This document shows, in pieces, positions 39,269-47,776 of a stretch of 64,000 bases of DNA. The notes below the pieces were generated by a model. The model worked only from the letters and a program-made list of their open reading frames with translations, ran no database searches and was not told the DNA's origin. The stretch lies in NCBI GenBank assembly GCA_910586825.1, contig CAJUJF010000003.1, positions 62,001 through 126,000 on the forward strand, written 5' to 3'. Within the stretch, counting starts at the first letter, position 1, and each line of letters opens with the position of its first letter. The position numbers and the translations under genes were made by a program. This DNA is from an uncultured Christensenellaceae bacterium. GTDB taxonomy: Bacteria; Bacillota; Clostridia; Christensenellales; Borkfalkiaceae.

Positions 39269-41226
39269 CTTACCGTGCCGCCGCTCGCCATCGCCTTTTC
39301 GGGCGAAACGAGACTCAGATTCCCGTCCTTATCCTCGGCGCAGAGGATCATGCCTTCGGAAAGAACCCCGCGCAATTTGACGGGTTTTAAGTTGGCGACT
39401 ACGACGACCCGCTTGCCCACCATCTCTTCGGGCGTGTAGTACTTGGCGATGCCGGATACGATCGAACGGGTCTCTTCTCCGATTTTCACCGTCTCGTGCA
39501 GGAGTTTGTCCGATTTTTCCACCCGCTCGCAGGCGATCACTTCGCCCACCTTCAACTGAATTTTTTCAAAGTCCTCGATGCCGATTTCGCTCACCGCCGC
39601 CTCCTCCGCCTTGCTCTCTTTTACGGGCTGCGTTTTCTTTTTGCTTTCGCGCGCGATCTGCTCCGCTTGCGCAAGCTCTTTTTTGATATCGATCCGCGGG
39701 AAGAGCGGCGGGATTTTTTCGATCGCGGCGCCCGCTTGCAATTTGCCGAATCCGAGACTTTCGAAGCCGGACGCGGGATCGCAGGAAAAACTCTTTAAAA
39801 TCAGCGCGGGCGCTTTCGTGAGAAAGGGCTTCAACAGCACGGCGCAGATGCGCACCGTCTCGGCAAGGTGATAAAGCACCGTACCCAACCGTTCCCGCCC
39901 GGCTTCGTCTTTCGCGAGAATCCAGGGCGTCGTTTCGTCGATGTATTTGTTCGCACGGGAAACGAGCGCGAAAATTTCGCCCAGCGCTTCGGGCGCGTTC
40001 AGCTTCTCCATCGCGGAATTCACCCGCGCGAACGTTCCCTCCGCAAGCGCGATGAGTTCGCCGTCCACGTCCTCCTGCGGACCGCGCGCGGGAAGCTTCC
40101 CGCCGAAATACTGCCCGATCATCGCCGCCGTGCGGGAAACGAGGTTCCCCAGATCGTTGGCAAGATCGGAATTGATGCGCGTCAAAAGCCGTTCGTTGGT
40201 GTACTCGCCGTCGCTGCCGAACGGAATCTCGCGAAGCAAAAAGTACCGCACCGCATCCGCGCCGTACCGCTTCACCAATTCGTACGGATCGGTGAGCTGC
40301 GCGCCCGTCGCGTCCTGTTTGCTCTTCGAAAGCTTTTCGCCGCCGATCAGAAGCCAGCCGTGACCGTATACCTGTTTGGGGAGCGGGAGACCGAGCGCCA
40401 TCAGGATCGCCGGCCAGATGATCGCATGGAACCGCACGATTTCCTTGCCGACCAGATGAAGTTCGGCGGGCCAGAATTTGCGGAACAGCGCGTCGTCGTC
40501 GCTCAGATAGCCGAGCGCGGAAACGTAGTTCGAAAGCGCGTCGATCCAGACGTAGGCATAGTGCTCTTTATCAAACGGAAGCGGAACCCCCCACTTCACC
40601 GTCTTGCGCGAAACGCTCAGATCGTTCAGCCCCGGCTTCAAGAAATTGTTCACCATTTCGTTGATCCGCGACTTGGGCTGTAAAAATTCGGGGTTGTCCT
40701 CGTACAGCTTTAAAATCCGCGGCGCGTATTTGGAAAGGCGGAAGAAATAGCTCTCTTCTTTTTGAAGAACGACTTCCCGCCCGCAGTCGGGGCATTTTCC
40801 GTTTTTGAGCTGCGCCTCCGTCCACATGCTCTCGCAAGGGGTGCAGTACCGGCCGCTGTACTCGGATTTATAGATATCGCCGCTCTCGTAGAGTTTCTGA
40901 TAGATCTTTTGCACGCAGGCGACGTGATCCGCGTCGGTCGTGCGGAGAAAACGGTCGTAACCGATATCGAGCAGTTTCCACATATCTTTCATCTCGGCGA
41001 TAAGCGGATCGATAAACTCCATGGGCGTGATCCCGCGGCTTTTCGCCTCCCGCTCCACCTTCTGCCCGTGTTCGTCGGTTCCCGTAAGAAAAAACGTCTC
41101 TTCGCCCAACAACTTATGAAAGCGGTCGAGCGCGTCGCAGATCACGGTGGTATAGCAATGTCCGATATGCCAATTCCCGCTCGGGTAATAAATCGGCGTC
41201 GTTATGTAATATTTTTTGCGTTCCAT
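39265..41226 (-). CDS. metG: Methionine-tRNA ligase with C-terminal Trbp111 domain
   Basis: Class I synthetase of 653 residues. HIGH is intact in PSGNWHIGHCYTT, the zinc knuckle is RYCTPCESMW with NGKCPDCGREV, and KLSKSKQD stands for KMSKS. The anticodon-binding helical domain follows, then a linker and the C-terminal tRNA-binding Trbp111 module (IEDFEKIQLKVGEVIACERV), needed for dimerisation. ATG at 41226 has GGGAGAGG upstream; the longer frame to 41391 runs inside the acetyltransferase gene. Operon order metG-tatD-radical SAM. Confidence 0.97.
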   Translation of the reverse strand: MERKKYYITTPIYYPSGNWHIGHCYTTVICDALDRFHKLLGEETFFLTGTDEHGQKVEREAKSRGITPMEFIDPLIAEMKDMWKLLDIGYDRFLRTTDADHVACVQKIYQKLYESGDIYKSEYSGRYCTPCESMWTEAQLKNGKCPDCGREVVLQKEESYFFRLSKYAPRILKLYEDNPEFLQPKSRINEMVNNFLKPGLNDLSVSRKTVKWGVPLPFDKEHYAYVWIDALSNYVSALGYLSDDDALFRKFWPAELHLVGKEIVRFHAIIWPAILMALGLPLPKQVYGHGWLLIGGEKLSKSKQDATGAQLTDPYELVKRYGADAVRYFLLREIPFGSDGEYTNERLLTRINSDLANDLGNLVSRTAAMIGQYFGGKLPARGPQEDVDGELIALAEGTFARVNSAMEKLNAPEALGEIFALVSRANKYIDETTPWILAKDEAGRERLGTVLYHLAETVRICAVLLKPFLTKAPALILKSFSCDPASGFESLGFGKLQAGAAIEKIPPLFPRIDIKKELAQAEQIARESKKKTQPVKESKAEEAAVSEIGIEDFEKIQLKVGEVIACERVEKSDKLLHETVKIGEETRSIVSGIAKYYTPEEMVGKRVVVVANLKPVKLRGVLSEGMILCAEDKDGNLSLVSPEKAMASGGTVR

Positions 41227-41273
41227 TTTTTGCCTCTCCCGATGATTATAACCGATTTTTTCGAAAAAGTAAA

Positions 41274-41834
41274 TTATTTCCGCATAAAATACTCTTCTTC
41301 CAAAATCCCGCGCAATACGACGTCCGCATACTCGCCCGTGGAATGCAGGCGGATATGTTTGCGCAGCGTTCCCTCGTAACGGAGCCCGCATTTTTCCATG
41401 ACCTTTCCGGACGCGGGATTTTCCGCCGCGTGCGAGGAGCTAATACGGTGAAAGCCGACCTCTTCGAAACAAAACCGAAGCACTTCCGCCAACGCCTCCG
41501 TCATGATCCCCTGTCCCCAATACCTGCGCGACAGACAGTACCCGACGACCGCGGCGGCGCTGTTTTCGCTCACCGCAACGAGCGCGATATCCCCGATCGG
41601 CTCGCCGCCGAGCGTGATCGCCCAATGATAGACGTTCGGTTTCTTGCTCTCCTGTTCCCAGACTTTCAACAGCGCGCGCGTTTCGCCCGCGTTCTTGTGC
41701 GGCGACCATTCGAGAAACTTCGTCACGGCGGGGTCCGCCGCCCAATTAACAAACATCCGTTTTGCGTCTTTCGTACGGAACGGGCGCAGGATCAGCCGTT
41801 TGGTCGTCAATACTTTACTGCCGAGATGATTCAT
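41274..41834 (-). CDS. RimJ/RimL-type GNAT N-acetyltransferase
   Basis: Acetyl-CoA-dependent acetyltransferase of 186 residues. LTTKRLILRPFRTKDAKRMF opens the RimJ/RimL fold; the acetyl-CoA loop is CLSRRYWGQGIMTEALAEVL; VGFHRISSSHAAENPASGKV leads to MEKCGLRYEGTLRKH. Family members acetylate ribosomal proteins, antibiotics or small amines, so the target is open. ATG at 41834 has GGAGGGGAG. It lies 9 nt after the AraC gene on the same strand, so the regulator and acetyltransferase may be one transcript. Confidence 0.85.
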   Translation of the reverse strand: MNHLGSKVLTTKRLILRPFRTKDAKRMFVNWAADPAVTKFLEWSPHKNAGETRALLKVWEQESKKPNVYHWAITLGGEPIGDIALVAVSENSAAAVVGYCLSRRYWGQGIMTEALAEVLRFCFEEVGFHRISSSHAAENPASGKVMEKCGLRYEGTLRKHIRLHSTGEYADVVLRGILEEEYFMRK

Positions 41835-41843
41835 TCTCCCCTC

Positions 41844-42605
41844 CTACTTCTGCGTTCGGTAATAGGTGCTCAGCGAGTTGAACCCCGATTCGAAAATCGC
41901 CTTCGTCTTTTTGCCCGTGCCCGTCTTTTCGTAGACCGCGCGGGCGCGCACGGAATTGATGTACGTGTTCAGGTTGCAACGGAAAGTCCTGTTGAACAGC
42001 CTCGAAAAATAATATTTGCTGTATCCGAATTCGAGGCTCAGTTGCGCCAGCGTCAGCTCCTCGTCGTAATGCTCGTCGATAAACCGAATGATCTCCATCA
42101 TCAGACTGTCGTGCGTGCCTTTTAAAAGCACCGGCTCGTATTCCCTTGCGATCAACCCGAAAATCATGTTCACGTACGCCCGCACGAGCAGTTCGCCCAT
42201 GTCCCCGATCCCCGCGGCAAGTTCTTGCAGCCGCTCGCAGATCATCCGGTTCTTCTCCGCGTCGCCGAGAAAGAAATAAGAAGCGTTGTCCGTTTCCCGC
42301 TCGAACTCCTCGTAATACTTTTTCGGAACGATCAGAACGACGGCGAACGGTTCCTCGCCGCTGTCCTCGGCGGTATTGGAAGCATGCGTATAATAAGCGG
42401 GAACAAACACGATCTGCCCCGCTTGCGCGGAAAACCGTTCGCCGCCGATATAGAAGTCCGCCTTCCCGCGCAACAGGCAGGTGATCTCGATGCTCTGGTG
42501 AAAATGCGGTCTTACCGCCCCCACGGGACGAAAGACGCAATTCACGGCGTGAACGACGTCCCGCTCCGCCTCGTACCTCATTTGTTCTCGGTTGGATGTT
42601 TTCAT
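41844..42605 (-). CDS. AraC-family transcription regulator
   Basis: Protein of 253 residues. The N-terminal cupin (about 20-105) shows HFHQSIEITCLLRGKADFYI, a sugar-sensing pocket; the C-terminal AraC DNA-binding domain has two helix-turn-helix units, LTLAQLSLEFGYSKYYFSRL and IFESGFNSLSTYYRTQK. It is transcribed away from the oxidoreductase and isomerase genes and shares a two-way promoter with them, so it likely activates or represses that pair in response to their substrate. Start at 42605 has no clear ribosome site; an ATG eight codons later is an alternative. Confidence 0.82.
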   Translation of the reverse strand: MKTSNREQMRYEAERDVVHAVNCVFRPVGAVRPHFHQSIEITCLLRGKADFYIGGERFSAQAGQIVFVPAYYTHASNTAEDSGEEPFAVVLIVPKKYYEEFERETDNASYFFLGDAEKNRMICERLQELAAGIGDMGELLVRAYVNMIFGLIAREYEPVLLKGTHDSLMMEIIRFIDEHYDEELTLAQLSLEFGYSKYYFSRLFNRTFRCNLNTYINSVRARAVYEKTGTGKKTKAIFESGFNSLSTYYRTQK

Positions 42606-42639
42606 GACAATTTCTGAATAAAAAATAGCAATATTCGCA

Positions 42640-42668
42640 TTGAATAACGCAAAATTTAGTGATATTAT
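42640..42668 (+). promoter_or_regulatory. Oxidoreductase-isomerase promoter
   Basis: TTGAAT (42640-42645), 17-bp spacer, TATTAT (42663-42668). Its -10 coincides with the -10 of the opposite araC promoter. Confidence 0.65.
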
Positions 42669-42692
42669 AACGCTGAAATCAAACTTTGTCAA
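42664..42692 (-). promoter_or_regulatory. AraC-type regulator promoter
   Basis: Perfect consensus on the minus strand: TTGACA (42687-42692), 17-bp spacer, TATAAT (42664-42669). The same 7 bp TATTATA serve as -10 for both strands. Confidence 0.8.
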
Positions 42693-42715
42693 TCAAAGTT
42701 ACGGAGGATTTATTG

Positions 42716-43969
42716 ATGAAATACGCCATTATCGGTTACGGAAACCGCGGATCCCTGTATGCGGAACTGTTCTCGGCAGACAAACGCGCCGAACTCGCCG
42801 CGGTATGCGACCTCAAACCCGTACGTCTCGGGCACGTGCAAAAGAACTACGGGATCGCGAAAGAAAAATGCTGGCTTTCCGAAGAAGAATTTTTCAAACA
42901 GGGCAAACTTGCCGACCTGCTCGTGGTCTCGACGCCCGACGCGGCACACTACCGCCATGCGATCGCCGCGCTCCGCATCGGATACGACCTGCTGCTGGAA
43001 AAGCCGATCGCGGACTCCCTCGACCGCTGCGCCGAAATCTACGAACTCGCGAAAAAACTCGGAAGAAGAGTGTTCGTCTGTCACGTACTGCGCTATGCGC
43101 CCTTCTTCGCAACCATCAAACGCGAACTCGAAAGCGGGAAATACGGACAGCTGATCACCGCCAATCTCACCGAAAACGTGGCGTACTGGCACCAAGCGCA
43201 CTCCTACGTGCGCGGGAACTGGGCGGACACCAAAAAATCCACGCCCATGATCCTCGCCAAATGCTGTCACGATCTGGACATTCTCAGCTGGCTGTTCGGC
43301 GGCACGGAATGCGAAAGCGTCTCCTCGTACGGCTCGCTCAGCTTCTTCAACCGCGCGCACGCGCCCGCCGAAAGCGCGGACTACTGTTTCGAATGTCCCT
43401 TAAAAGAGACCTGCGCGTACAGCTGTCTGCGTTTCTACTGCAACCCCGAAAACCGCTGGTGGCTCGCGGGACTGGACTGGTGCGATCCCAACGGCACGGA
43501 CGCGGATGTCGCAAAGGCGCTTGAAAACAAAGACTGCCCCTATACGCGCTGCGTGTTCAAATGCAACAACGACGCCGTCGATCATCAGGTCGTGAACCTC
43601 CTGTTCGAAAACGGCGCGACGGCGCACCTTACGATGACGGCGTTTACCGATAAATGCTATCGCGAAATTCACCTGCACTGCACGAACGGCGACATCTCCG
43701 GAAATATGGAATCCAGCAAAATCACCTTGAACGTGTTCGGCGGCGAATCGCGCACGGTAGACGTGTCGCTGACCGAGGACACCGAATACGGACACGGCGG
43801 CGGGGACGCGAAGCTCGTTCTCGACGTGATCTCCGTTTACGAGGGCGGCGAATGCAAGGGACTTACGAGCATCGAAGAGTCTTTCGCCAGCCATTGCATC
43901 GGATACGCCGCGGAAAAATCGCGCCTCAAAGAGGGCGCGGTTCAAAAGGTCAAACGGCTCGGCAAATAA
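42716..43969 (+). CDS. Gfo/Idh/MocA-family oxidoreductase
   Basis: NAD(P)-dependent sugar dehydrogenase family, 417 residues. Rossmann fold AIIGYGNRGSLYAELFS, catalytic LLLEKPIADS (EKP) and the typical C-terminal alpha/beta domain. A cysteine-rich insertion (FECPLKETCAYSCLRFYC at about 225-245, then CPYTRCVFKCNNDAVDHQVV) occurs in a recognised subset of the family; it may bind metal. ATG at 42716 has GGAGG 8 nt upstream. Followed after 18 nt by a TIM-barrel isomerase and controlled with the divergent AraC gene: a small cyclitol or sugar-acid oxidation module. Substrate unknown. Confidence 0.88.
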   Translation: MKYAIIGYGNRGSLYAELFSADKRAELAAVCDLKPVRLGHVQKNYGIAKEKCWLSEEEFFKQGKLADLLVVSTPDAAHYRHAIAALRIGYDLLLEKPIADSLDRCAEIYELAKKLGRRVFVCHVLRYAPFFATIKRELESGKYGQLITANLTENVAYWHQAHSYVRGNWADTKKSTPMILAKCCHDLDILSWLFGGTECESVSSYGSLSFFNRAHAPAESADYCFECPLKETCAYSCLRFYCNPENRWWLAGLDWCDPNGTDADVAKALENKDCPYTRCVFKCNNDAVDHQVVNLLFENGATAHLTMTAFTDKCYREIHLHCTNGDISGNMESSKITLNVFGGESRTVDVSLTEDTEYGHGGGDAKLVLDVISVYEGGECKGLTSIEESFASHCIGYAAEKSRLKEGAVQKVKRLGK

Positions 43970-43987
43970 AATTCGGAGGAACGCTCG

Positions 43988-44848
43988 GTGATACTTTCAA
44001 CGCAGTCGCTCATCATGCAGCGCGCGTACGGTTACGAAGACGGCGTGCGGGCGCTGAAACGGATCGGGTTCGACGCCTACGACTTCACGATGTTCGATAT
44101 GGCGGAACAGCCGGACGACCCGATGACGCGCGCCGACTTCCGCGAAACCTGCCGTTCGTTGCGGAAAGCGGCGGACGAAGCCGGAATTCTCTGCAATCAG
44201 ACGCACGCGCCCTTTCCCTCCCGTAAGGCGGACGACGCGGCGTGGAACGGAGTGATTTTCGACTACCTCGCGCGTTCCGTCGAAATCACTTCCCTGCTCG
44301 GCGGAAACGTGTGCGTGATCCATCCCTGCAACGACTACACCGCGAAACAGAACGCGGAACTGCTGTACCGTCCGCTCGAAAAACACGCGCGGAAATTCGG
44401 CGTGAAAATCGCGCTTGAAAACATGTGGAATTTTTCGCGGCAGGCGAACAAAGCGGTCCCCTGCGCCTGTTCTACGGCGGAAGACTTTCTGAAACACCTC
44501 GACTTGCTCGACCCCGAATATTTCGTCGCCTGTCTCGATATCGGGCATGCGGAAATGCTCGGAGACTGCGTTTCGGCGGCGGAACTCATCCGCGCGCTCG
44601 GACCCCGTCTGCAAGCGCTTCACGTGCACGACAACGACCGCGCGCACGATTGGCACACCTTCCCCTACGCGGGAAACATCGACTGGGAACCCGTTTACGC
44701 CGCGCTTCGAGAAATCCGCTATGCGGGAGAACTGACTTTCGAGGCGGGACTCGGGATCATGAAATTCCCGCCCGAACTGCAATACGACGCGACCGTACTG
44801 CTGCACGCGATCGGGCGATATATGATCTCGCGAATCGAAAACGAATAA
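43988..44848 (+). CDS. Sugar phosphate isomerase/epimerase (TIM-barrel, AP-endonuclease-2 fold)
   Basis: Protein of 286 residues, xylose-isomerase-like barrel with divalent metal. Metal-binding stretches are IHPCNDY, VKIALENMW (Glu), VACLDIGHAEMLG (Asp-xx-His), ALHVHDNDR and ELTFEAGLG (Glu). It starts with GTG at 43988, preceded by GGAGGA, which decides the start. It works with the oxidoreductase 18 nt upstream, typically converting the keto-cyclitol or keto-sugar product. A terminator follows at 44862. Family certain, substrate not. Confidence 0.85.
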   Translation: MILSTQSLIMQRAYGYEDGVRALKRIGFDAYDFTMFDMAEQPDDPMTRADFRETCRSLRKAADEAGILCNQTHAPFPSRKADDAAWNGVIFDYLARSVEITSLLGGNVCVIHPCNDYTAKQNAELLYRPLEKHARKFGVKIALENMWNFSRQANKAVPCACSTAEDFLKHLDLLDPEYFVACLDIGHAEMLGDCVSAAELIRALGPRLQALHVHDNDRAHDWHTFPYAGNIDWEPVYAALREIRYAGELTFEAGLGIMKFPPELQYDATVLLHAIGRYMISRIENE

Positions 44849-44861
44849 GCATCGACGGAAT

Positions 44862-44890
44862 ATACCCGCCCCGAACTTCGGGACGGGCAT
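44862..44890 (+). terminator. Terminator of the oxidoreductase-isomerase operon
   Basis: ATACCCGCCCCGAA-C-TTCGGGACGGGCAT hairpin followed by ATTTTAT. Confidence 0.8.
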
Positions 44891-44920
44891 ATTTTATGAC
44901 TGCCGCTCGTAAAATACACC

Positions 44921-45469
44921 GTGAACGGTATTTTTGCGGCGGTGTTTTTGCTCTCCGCCGCCCTCTTCTTATTTTCCGACCCCGACGGGTTTCTTTCCTC
45001 CCTGCTCGCAGGCGGGGAAAAAGCCGCCGCGCTCTCCCTGTCCCTGCTTGCAGTGTACTGCGTCTGGCTGGGATTTTTCAAAGTGATGGAAAAGAGCGGA
45101 CTGGCGGGAAAACTTGCAAACGGCGTCTATCCGCTCGCCAAGCGGCTGTTCCGCTCAAACGACAAGGAAGCCGTTTACCTTGCCGGCTGTAACCTTTCGG
45201 CAAACTTTCTGGGGCTCCCCGGCGCGCCGACGCCCTTGGGGAAAAAGGCGGTGGAAAAATTTTGCGCGGCTTCCAACCACTACGCCGCGGATATGCTGTT
45301 CGTGCTCAACGCGACCAGCCTGCAACTGCTGCCCACGACGGTGATCGCCCTGCGGACCGCCGCGGGATCCGCGCTCGCCGCCGACATATTCTTACCGACG
45401 CTGATCGCGACGCTGTTTTCCACCCTGCTCGGCGGACTGCTCGTCGCGCTCACGGGAAGGCGCAAATGA
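44921..45469 (+). CDS. spmA: Spore maturation protein A
   Basis: Membrane protein of 182 residues; in Bacillus SpmA and SpmB are needed for spore core dehydration. Nucleoside-recognition (Gate) domain type: VMEKSGLAGKLANGVYPLAK, RLFRSNDKEAVYLAGCNLSA, then NFLGLPGAPTPLGKKAVEKF. About four membrane helices. The GTG at 44921 is chosen because an in-frame stop lies 22 nt upstream, but no ribosome site is visible, so translation is probably weak or the start is a nearby CTG. Stop overlaps spmB as ATGA. Its presence supports an endospore-forming ancestry. Confidence 0.9.
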   Translation: MNGIFAAVFLLSAALFLFSDPDGFLSSLLAGGEKAAALSLSLLAVYCVWLGFFKVMEKSGLAGKLANGVYPLAKRLFRSNDKEAVYLAGCNLSANFLGLPGAPTPLGKKAVEKFCAASNHYAADMLFVLNATSLQLLPTTVIALRTAAGSALAADIFLPTLIATLFSTLLGGLLVALTGRRK

Positions 45470-45978
45470 AGTACGTCGCCCTCGTCATTCCGCTTTTATT
45501 CCTCGCGCTCTTCTGTTACGCGCTGTACCGGAAAGTAAAACTTTACGACTGTTTTACCGAAGGCGTGAAGGAAGCCGTCCCCCTCGTCCTCTCCCTCTTT
45601 CCCTATCTCGCGGCGATCCTCATGCTCTCAGAACTGTTCGAACGAAGCGGGCTGTCGGGATACCTGACTTCCGCGCTCTCGCCCGTGTTCGGCGCGCTCG
45701 GGATCCCGCCGGAACTCTCCAAGCTCGTGTTGCTGAAACCCTTTTCCGGAAGCGGTTCCACGGCGTTGCTCTCCGAAATTCTCGGCACGTACGGCGCGGA
45801 CAGCTATATCGCGCGCTGCGCCTGCGTCTCTTACGGGTCGAGCGAAACCGTTTTTTATATCCTCGCCGTGTATTTTGCGGGCGTAAAACGGAAAAAACCG
45901 CTTCTGCCCGTTCTGATCTCCCTGTTTGCGAACTTCGCCGCGATCGTGCTCGGTTGCTTTTTATGCCGTTTCCTTTAA
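45466..45978 (+). CDS. spmB: Spore maturation protein B
   Basis: Membrane protein of 170 residues and partner of SpmA. LYDCFTEGVKEAVPLVLSLF opens the Gate domain; PFSGSGSTALLSEILGTYGA and SYGSSETVFYILAVYFAGVK are family-typical. ATG at 45466 overlaps the spmA stop by 4 nt, giving translational coupling. The gene is followed by the promoter of the second small RNA; no terminator is evident right after the stop. Confidence 0.93.
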   Translation: MKYVALVIPLLFLALFCYALYRKVKLYDCFTEGVKEAVPLVLSLFPYLAAILMLSELFERSGLSGYLTSALSPVFGALGIPPELSKLVLLKPFSGSGSTALLSEILGTYGADSYIARCACVSYGSSETVFYILAVYFAGVKRKKPLLPVLISLFANFAAIVLGCFLCRFL

Positions 45979-46095
45979 ACAAAATTAAAACTCTCGGATT
46001 GATTTTCCGTTTTTAAGCCGCCGATTGATAAATTACAACATGATTTGATAATAAATATTAGAAATAAAGTTTTCCGAAAAAGGCAGGTTATTTTT

Positions 46096-46124
46096 TTGCA
46101 TTTCGTCGGAATTCATATTATAAT
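46096..46124 (+). promoter_or_regulatory. Promoter of small RNA at 46131-46246
   Basis: TTGCAT (46096-46101), 17-bp spacer, TATAAT (46119-46124), in the spacer after spmB. Confidence 0.75.
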
Positions 46125-46130
46125 AGAATC

Positions 46131-46246
46131 ACAAAACGGAACTGCGCAGGGATGCGGGATTCCGTTTCCCGAATAAGCTCATAATTTTCCCCCTTATCAT
46201 AAGTAGAACCCCTCGGAACGCGAGTTTCGGGGGGTTCTACTTTTTG
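46131..46246 (+). ncRNA. Candidate small RNA with C-rich motif (second copy of the type)
   Basis: A unit of about 115 nt between a good promoter and a strong terminator. Near the 5' end ACGGAA pairs with TTCCGT around an 18-nt insert. The centre AAGCTCATAATTTTCCCCC should be unpaired and closely resembles AAGCTTCTCATTTATCCCCC in the small RNA at 3630. No open frame with a ribosome site is present. The shared motif at the same relative place, just before the 3' structures, suggests both belong to one family of C-rich regulatory RNAs that pair with ribosome sites. Function is inferred. Confidence 0.65.
46201..46246. terminator. Small-RNA terminator, also placed to end the O-antigen-ligase-like gene
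   Basis: Stem AGTAGAACCCC paired with GGGGTTCTACT around an inner TCG/CGA stem, followed by TTTTT on the plus strand; on the minus strand the gene at 46254 stops 8 bp before it. Confidence 0.88.
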
Positions 46247-46253
46247 TTCGTTT

Positions 46254-47720
46254 TCAGCAAAGCGTTGCCTTTCGTTTCTTCAAAGGGATCAGTTCCGTTT
46301 CCTCCGCGCTCTCGCTACGCTTTTCGGCGAATACCAAGAGTATGGAATACAGGATCGCGGGACCGAAGTTGAAGAAATGGCAGTCGAGAATGCTCGTCAA
46401 AATCAACGCGGCGATGGAAAACGCGATCAGCGTCTTTTCCTTAGACGGGCGGCGGAAAAGCAACGCGATCGTTTCGAAGCGGTGATAGAAGTACGCGAAA
46501 AACCCGAACGTACCCGTGCTTGCAAGCAACTGCACGTACGTATTGTGCGCGCGAGGCGGCAAAAACACGCCCTCGGGCGCGGTGATGATGCCGGGGTGTC
46601 CCACAAGCGCGCCGGGAGAGGCGTAAAATCCCACGCCGAACAGGGGATCGGAAAGAAATACCTCCCAGCAAGCCTGATAGATTTCAAGCCGTCCGCGCGA
46701 ACCGAATTCGTCGCGGATCACGGAATAAAAGAGTTTGTTGAATTCCTCCTGAAACGCGGCGACGAAAACGACCATCGCCAGAATCACCACGCCGAACACG
46801 ATCGCGTTGCCGACGCGCTGTTTCCCGCGCGAACAGACGAGCGTGTACGCAATGCAGGCGCAGAACAGAAGGGTGCCGAACAGCATGGCGGTGCGGCTTT
46901 GCGTGAGCAGGACGCCGAGATAAAAACAGCAGCCGAGTACGGAAAACCCCCACGCGCGGCGGTCGGTTGCGGAAAACCAGAAGGGCGCGGGCATGCACAT
47001 CGCCATCACGCAACCGACGTTATTGTTCACGCCCCAACCCGTGAACAGCTTGTCGCGATTGACGCCCGAAGCCGAAAATACGTCTTTGCCGAAATACATG
47101 CCGCCGATTTCCACCAGCATGCCGACGCCGACAATCGTAAACACTTCGAAGAGATAGGATTTGTCGGTATTCTTCCAATCGATGGTATAATAAAAATAGA
47201 AATAAAAGAGACAGAGCGAAAGGGTCTGCACCGCTCCGAAAAACGCGGTGCGGGCGGAATAGTGTCCGGAAAACGCGCCGCCGACGAGATAGGCAACGCC
47301 GAGCACCAAAAACCCGACCGTCAGCTTCGGAAATCCCTTTTTCGGGCGTTTCACGAGTTCGAAGATCAGACGGGAAACCAAAAACACCCCGATCAGAACC
47401 AGCACTACGATCAGCGCCGTTGCCGCGGCGGGTTTTGAAAATACCGCGGTGTCCGGAAACAAGACGGGATTGTTCTTCGCCGAAAACGTCATGTACCCGC
47501 AGACGGCGGGCGGGACGACGGCGAGCGTGTCCTCCGTAAACAACAACGCGACCGCCATGAAAAGGAAGTACGAATAGTAAACGAAAAGCTCCGCTCCGAA
47601 CAGCTCGGAACAGACCATCAGCGCGACGATGAGCGCAATGTAATATCGCGAACGGAAAAACGCACGGAGAAACCGCACCGCGCGGCAGTCGTTCAGTTTT
47701 GGAAAGCTCTCCGTCAACAT
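46254..47720 (-). CDS. O-antigen ligase/polymerase-like membrane protein
   Basis: Integral membrane protein of 488 residues with about twelve helices. The Wzy_C region shows RGRLEIYQACWEVFLSDPLF, GVGFYASPGALVG and RAHNTYVQLLASTGTFGFFA, the periplasmic loop with the conserved His and Arg of the O-antigen ligase family. In Firmicutes such proteins join or polymerise surface polysaccharides or attach glycopolymers. No glycosyltransferase cluster is beside it. ATG at 47720 has only a weak GAG upstream. It follows rsmI on the same strand. Confidence 0.82.
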   Translation of the reverse strand: MLTESFPKLNDCRAVRFLRAFFRSRYYIALIVALMVCSELFGAELFVYYSYFLFMAVALLFTEDTLAVVPPAVCGYMTFSAKNNPVLFPDTAVFSKPAAATALIVVLVLIGVFLVSRLIFELVKRPKKGFPKLTVGFLVLGVAYLVGGAFSGHYSARTAFFGAVQTLSLCLFYFYFYYTIDWKNTDKSYLFEVFTIVGVGMLVEIGGMYFGKDVFSASGVNRDKLFTGWGVNNNVGCVMAMCMPAPFWFSATDRRAWGFSVLGCCFYLGVLLTQSRTAMLFGTLLFCACIAYTLVCSRGKQRVGNAIVFGVVILAMVVFVAAFQEEFNKLFYSVIRDEFGSRGRLEIYQACWEVFLSDPLFGVGFYASPGALVGHPGIITAPEGVFLPPRAHNTYVQLLASTGTFGFFAYFYHRFETIALLFRRPSKEKTLIAFSIAALILTSILDCHFFNFGPAILYSILLVFAEKRSESAEETELIPLKKRKATLC

Positions 47721-47776
47721 CTCGGCAACGATACCAACCTTTCGCGCAAGGGCAAGCCTTGCGCAAATTTTATAAT

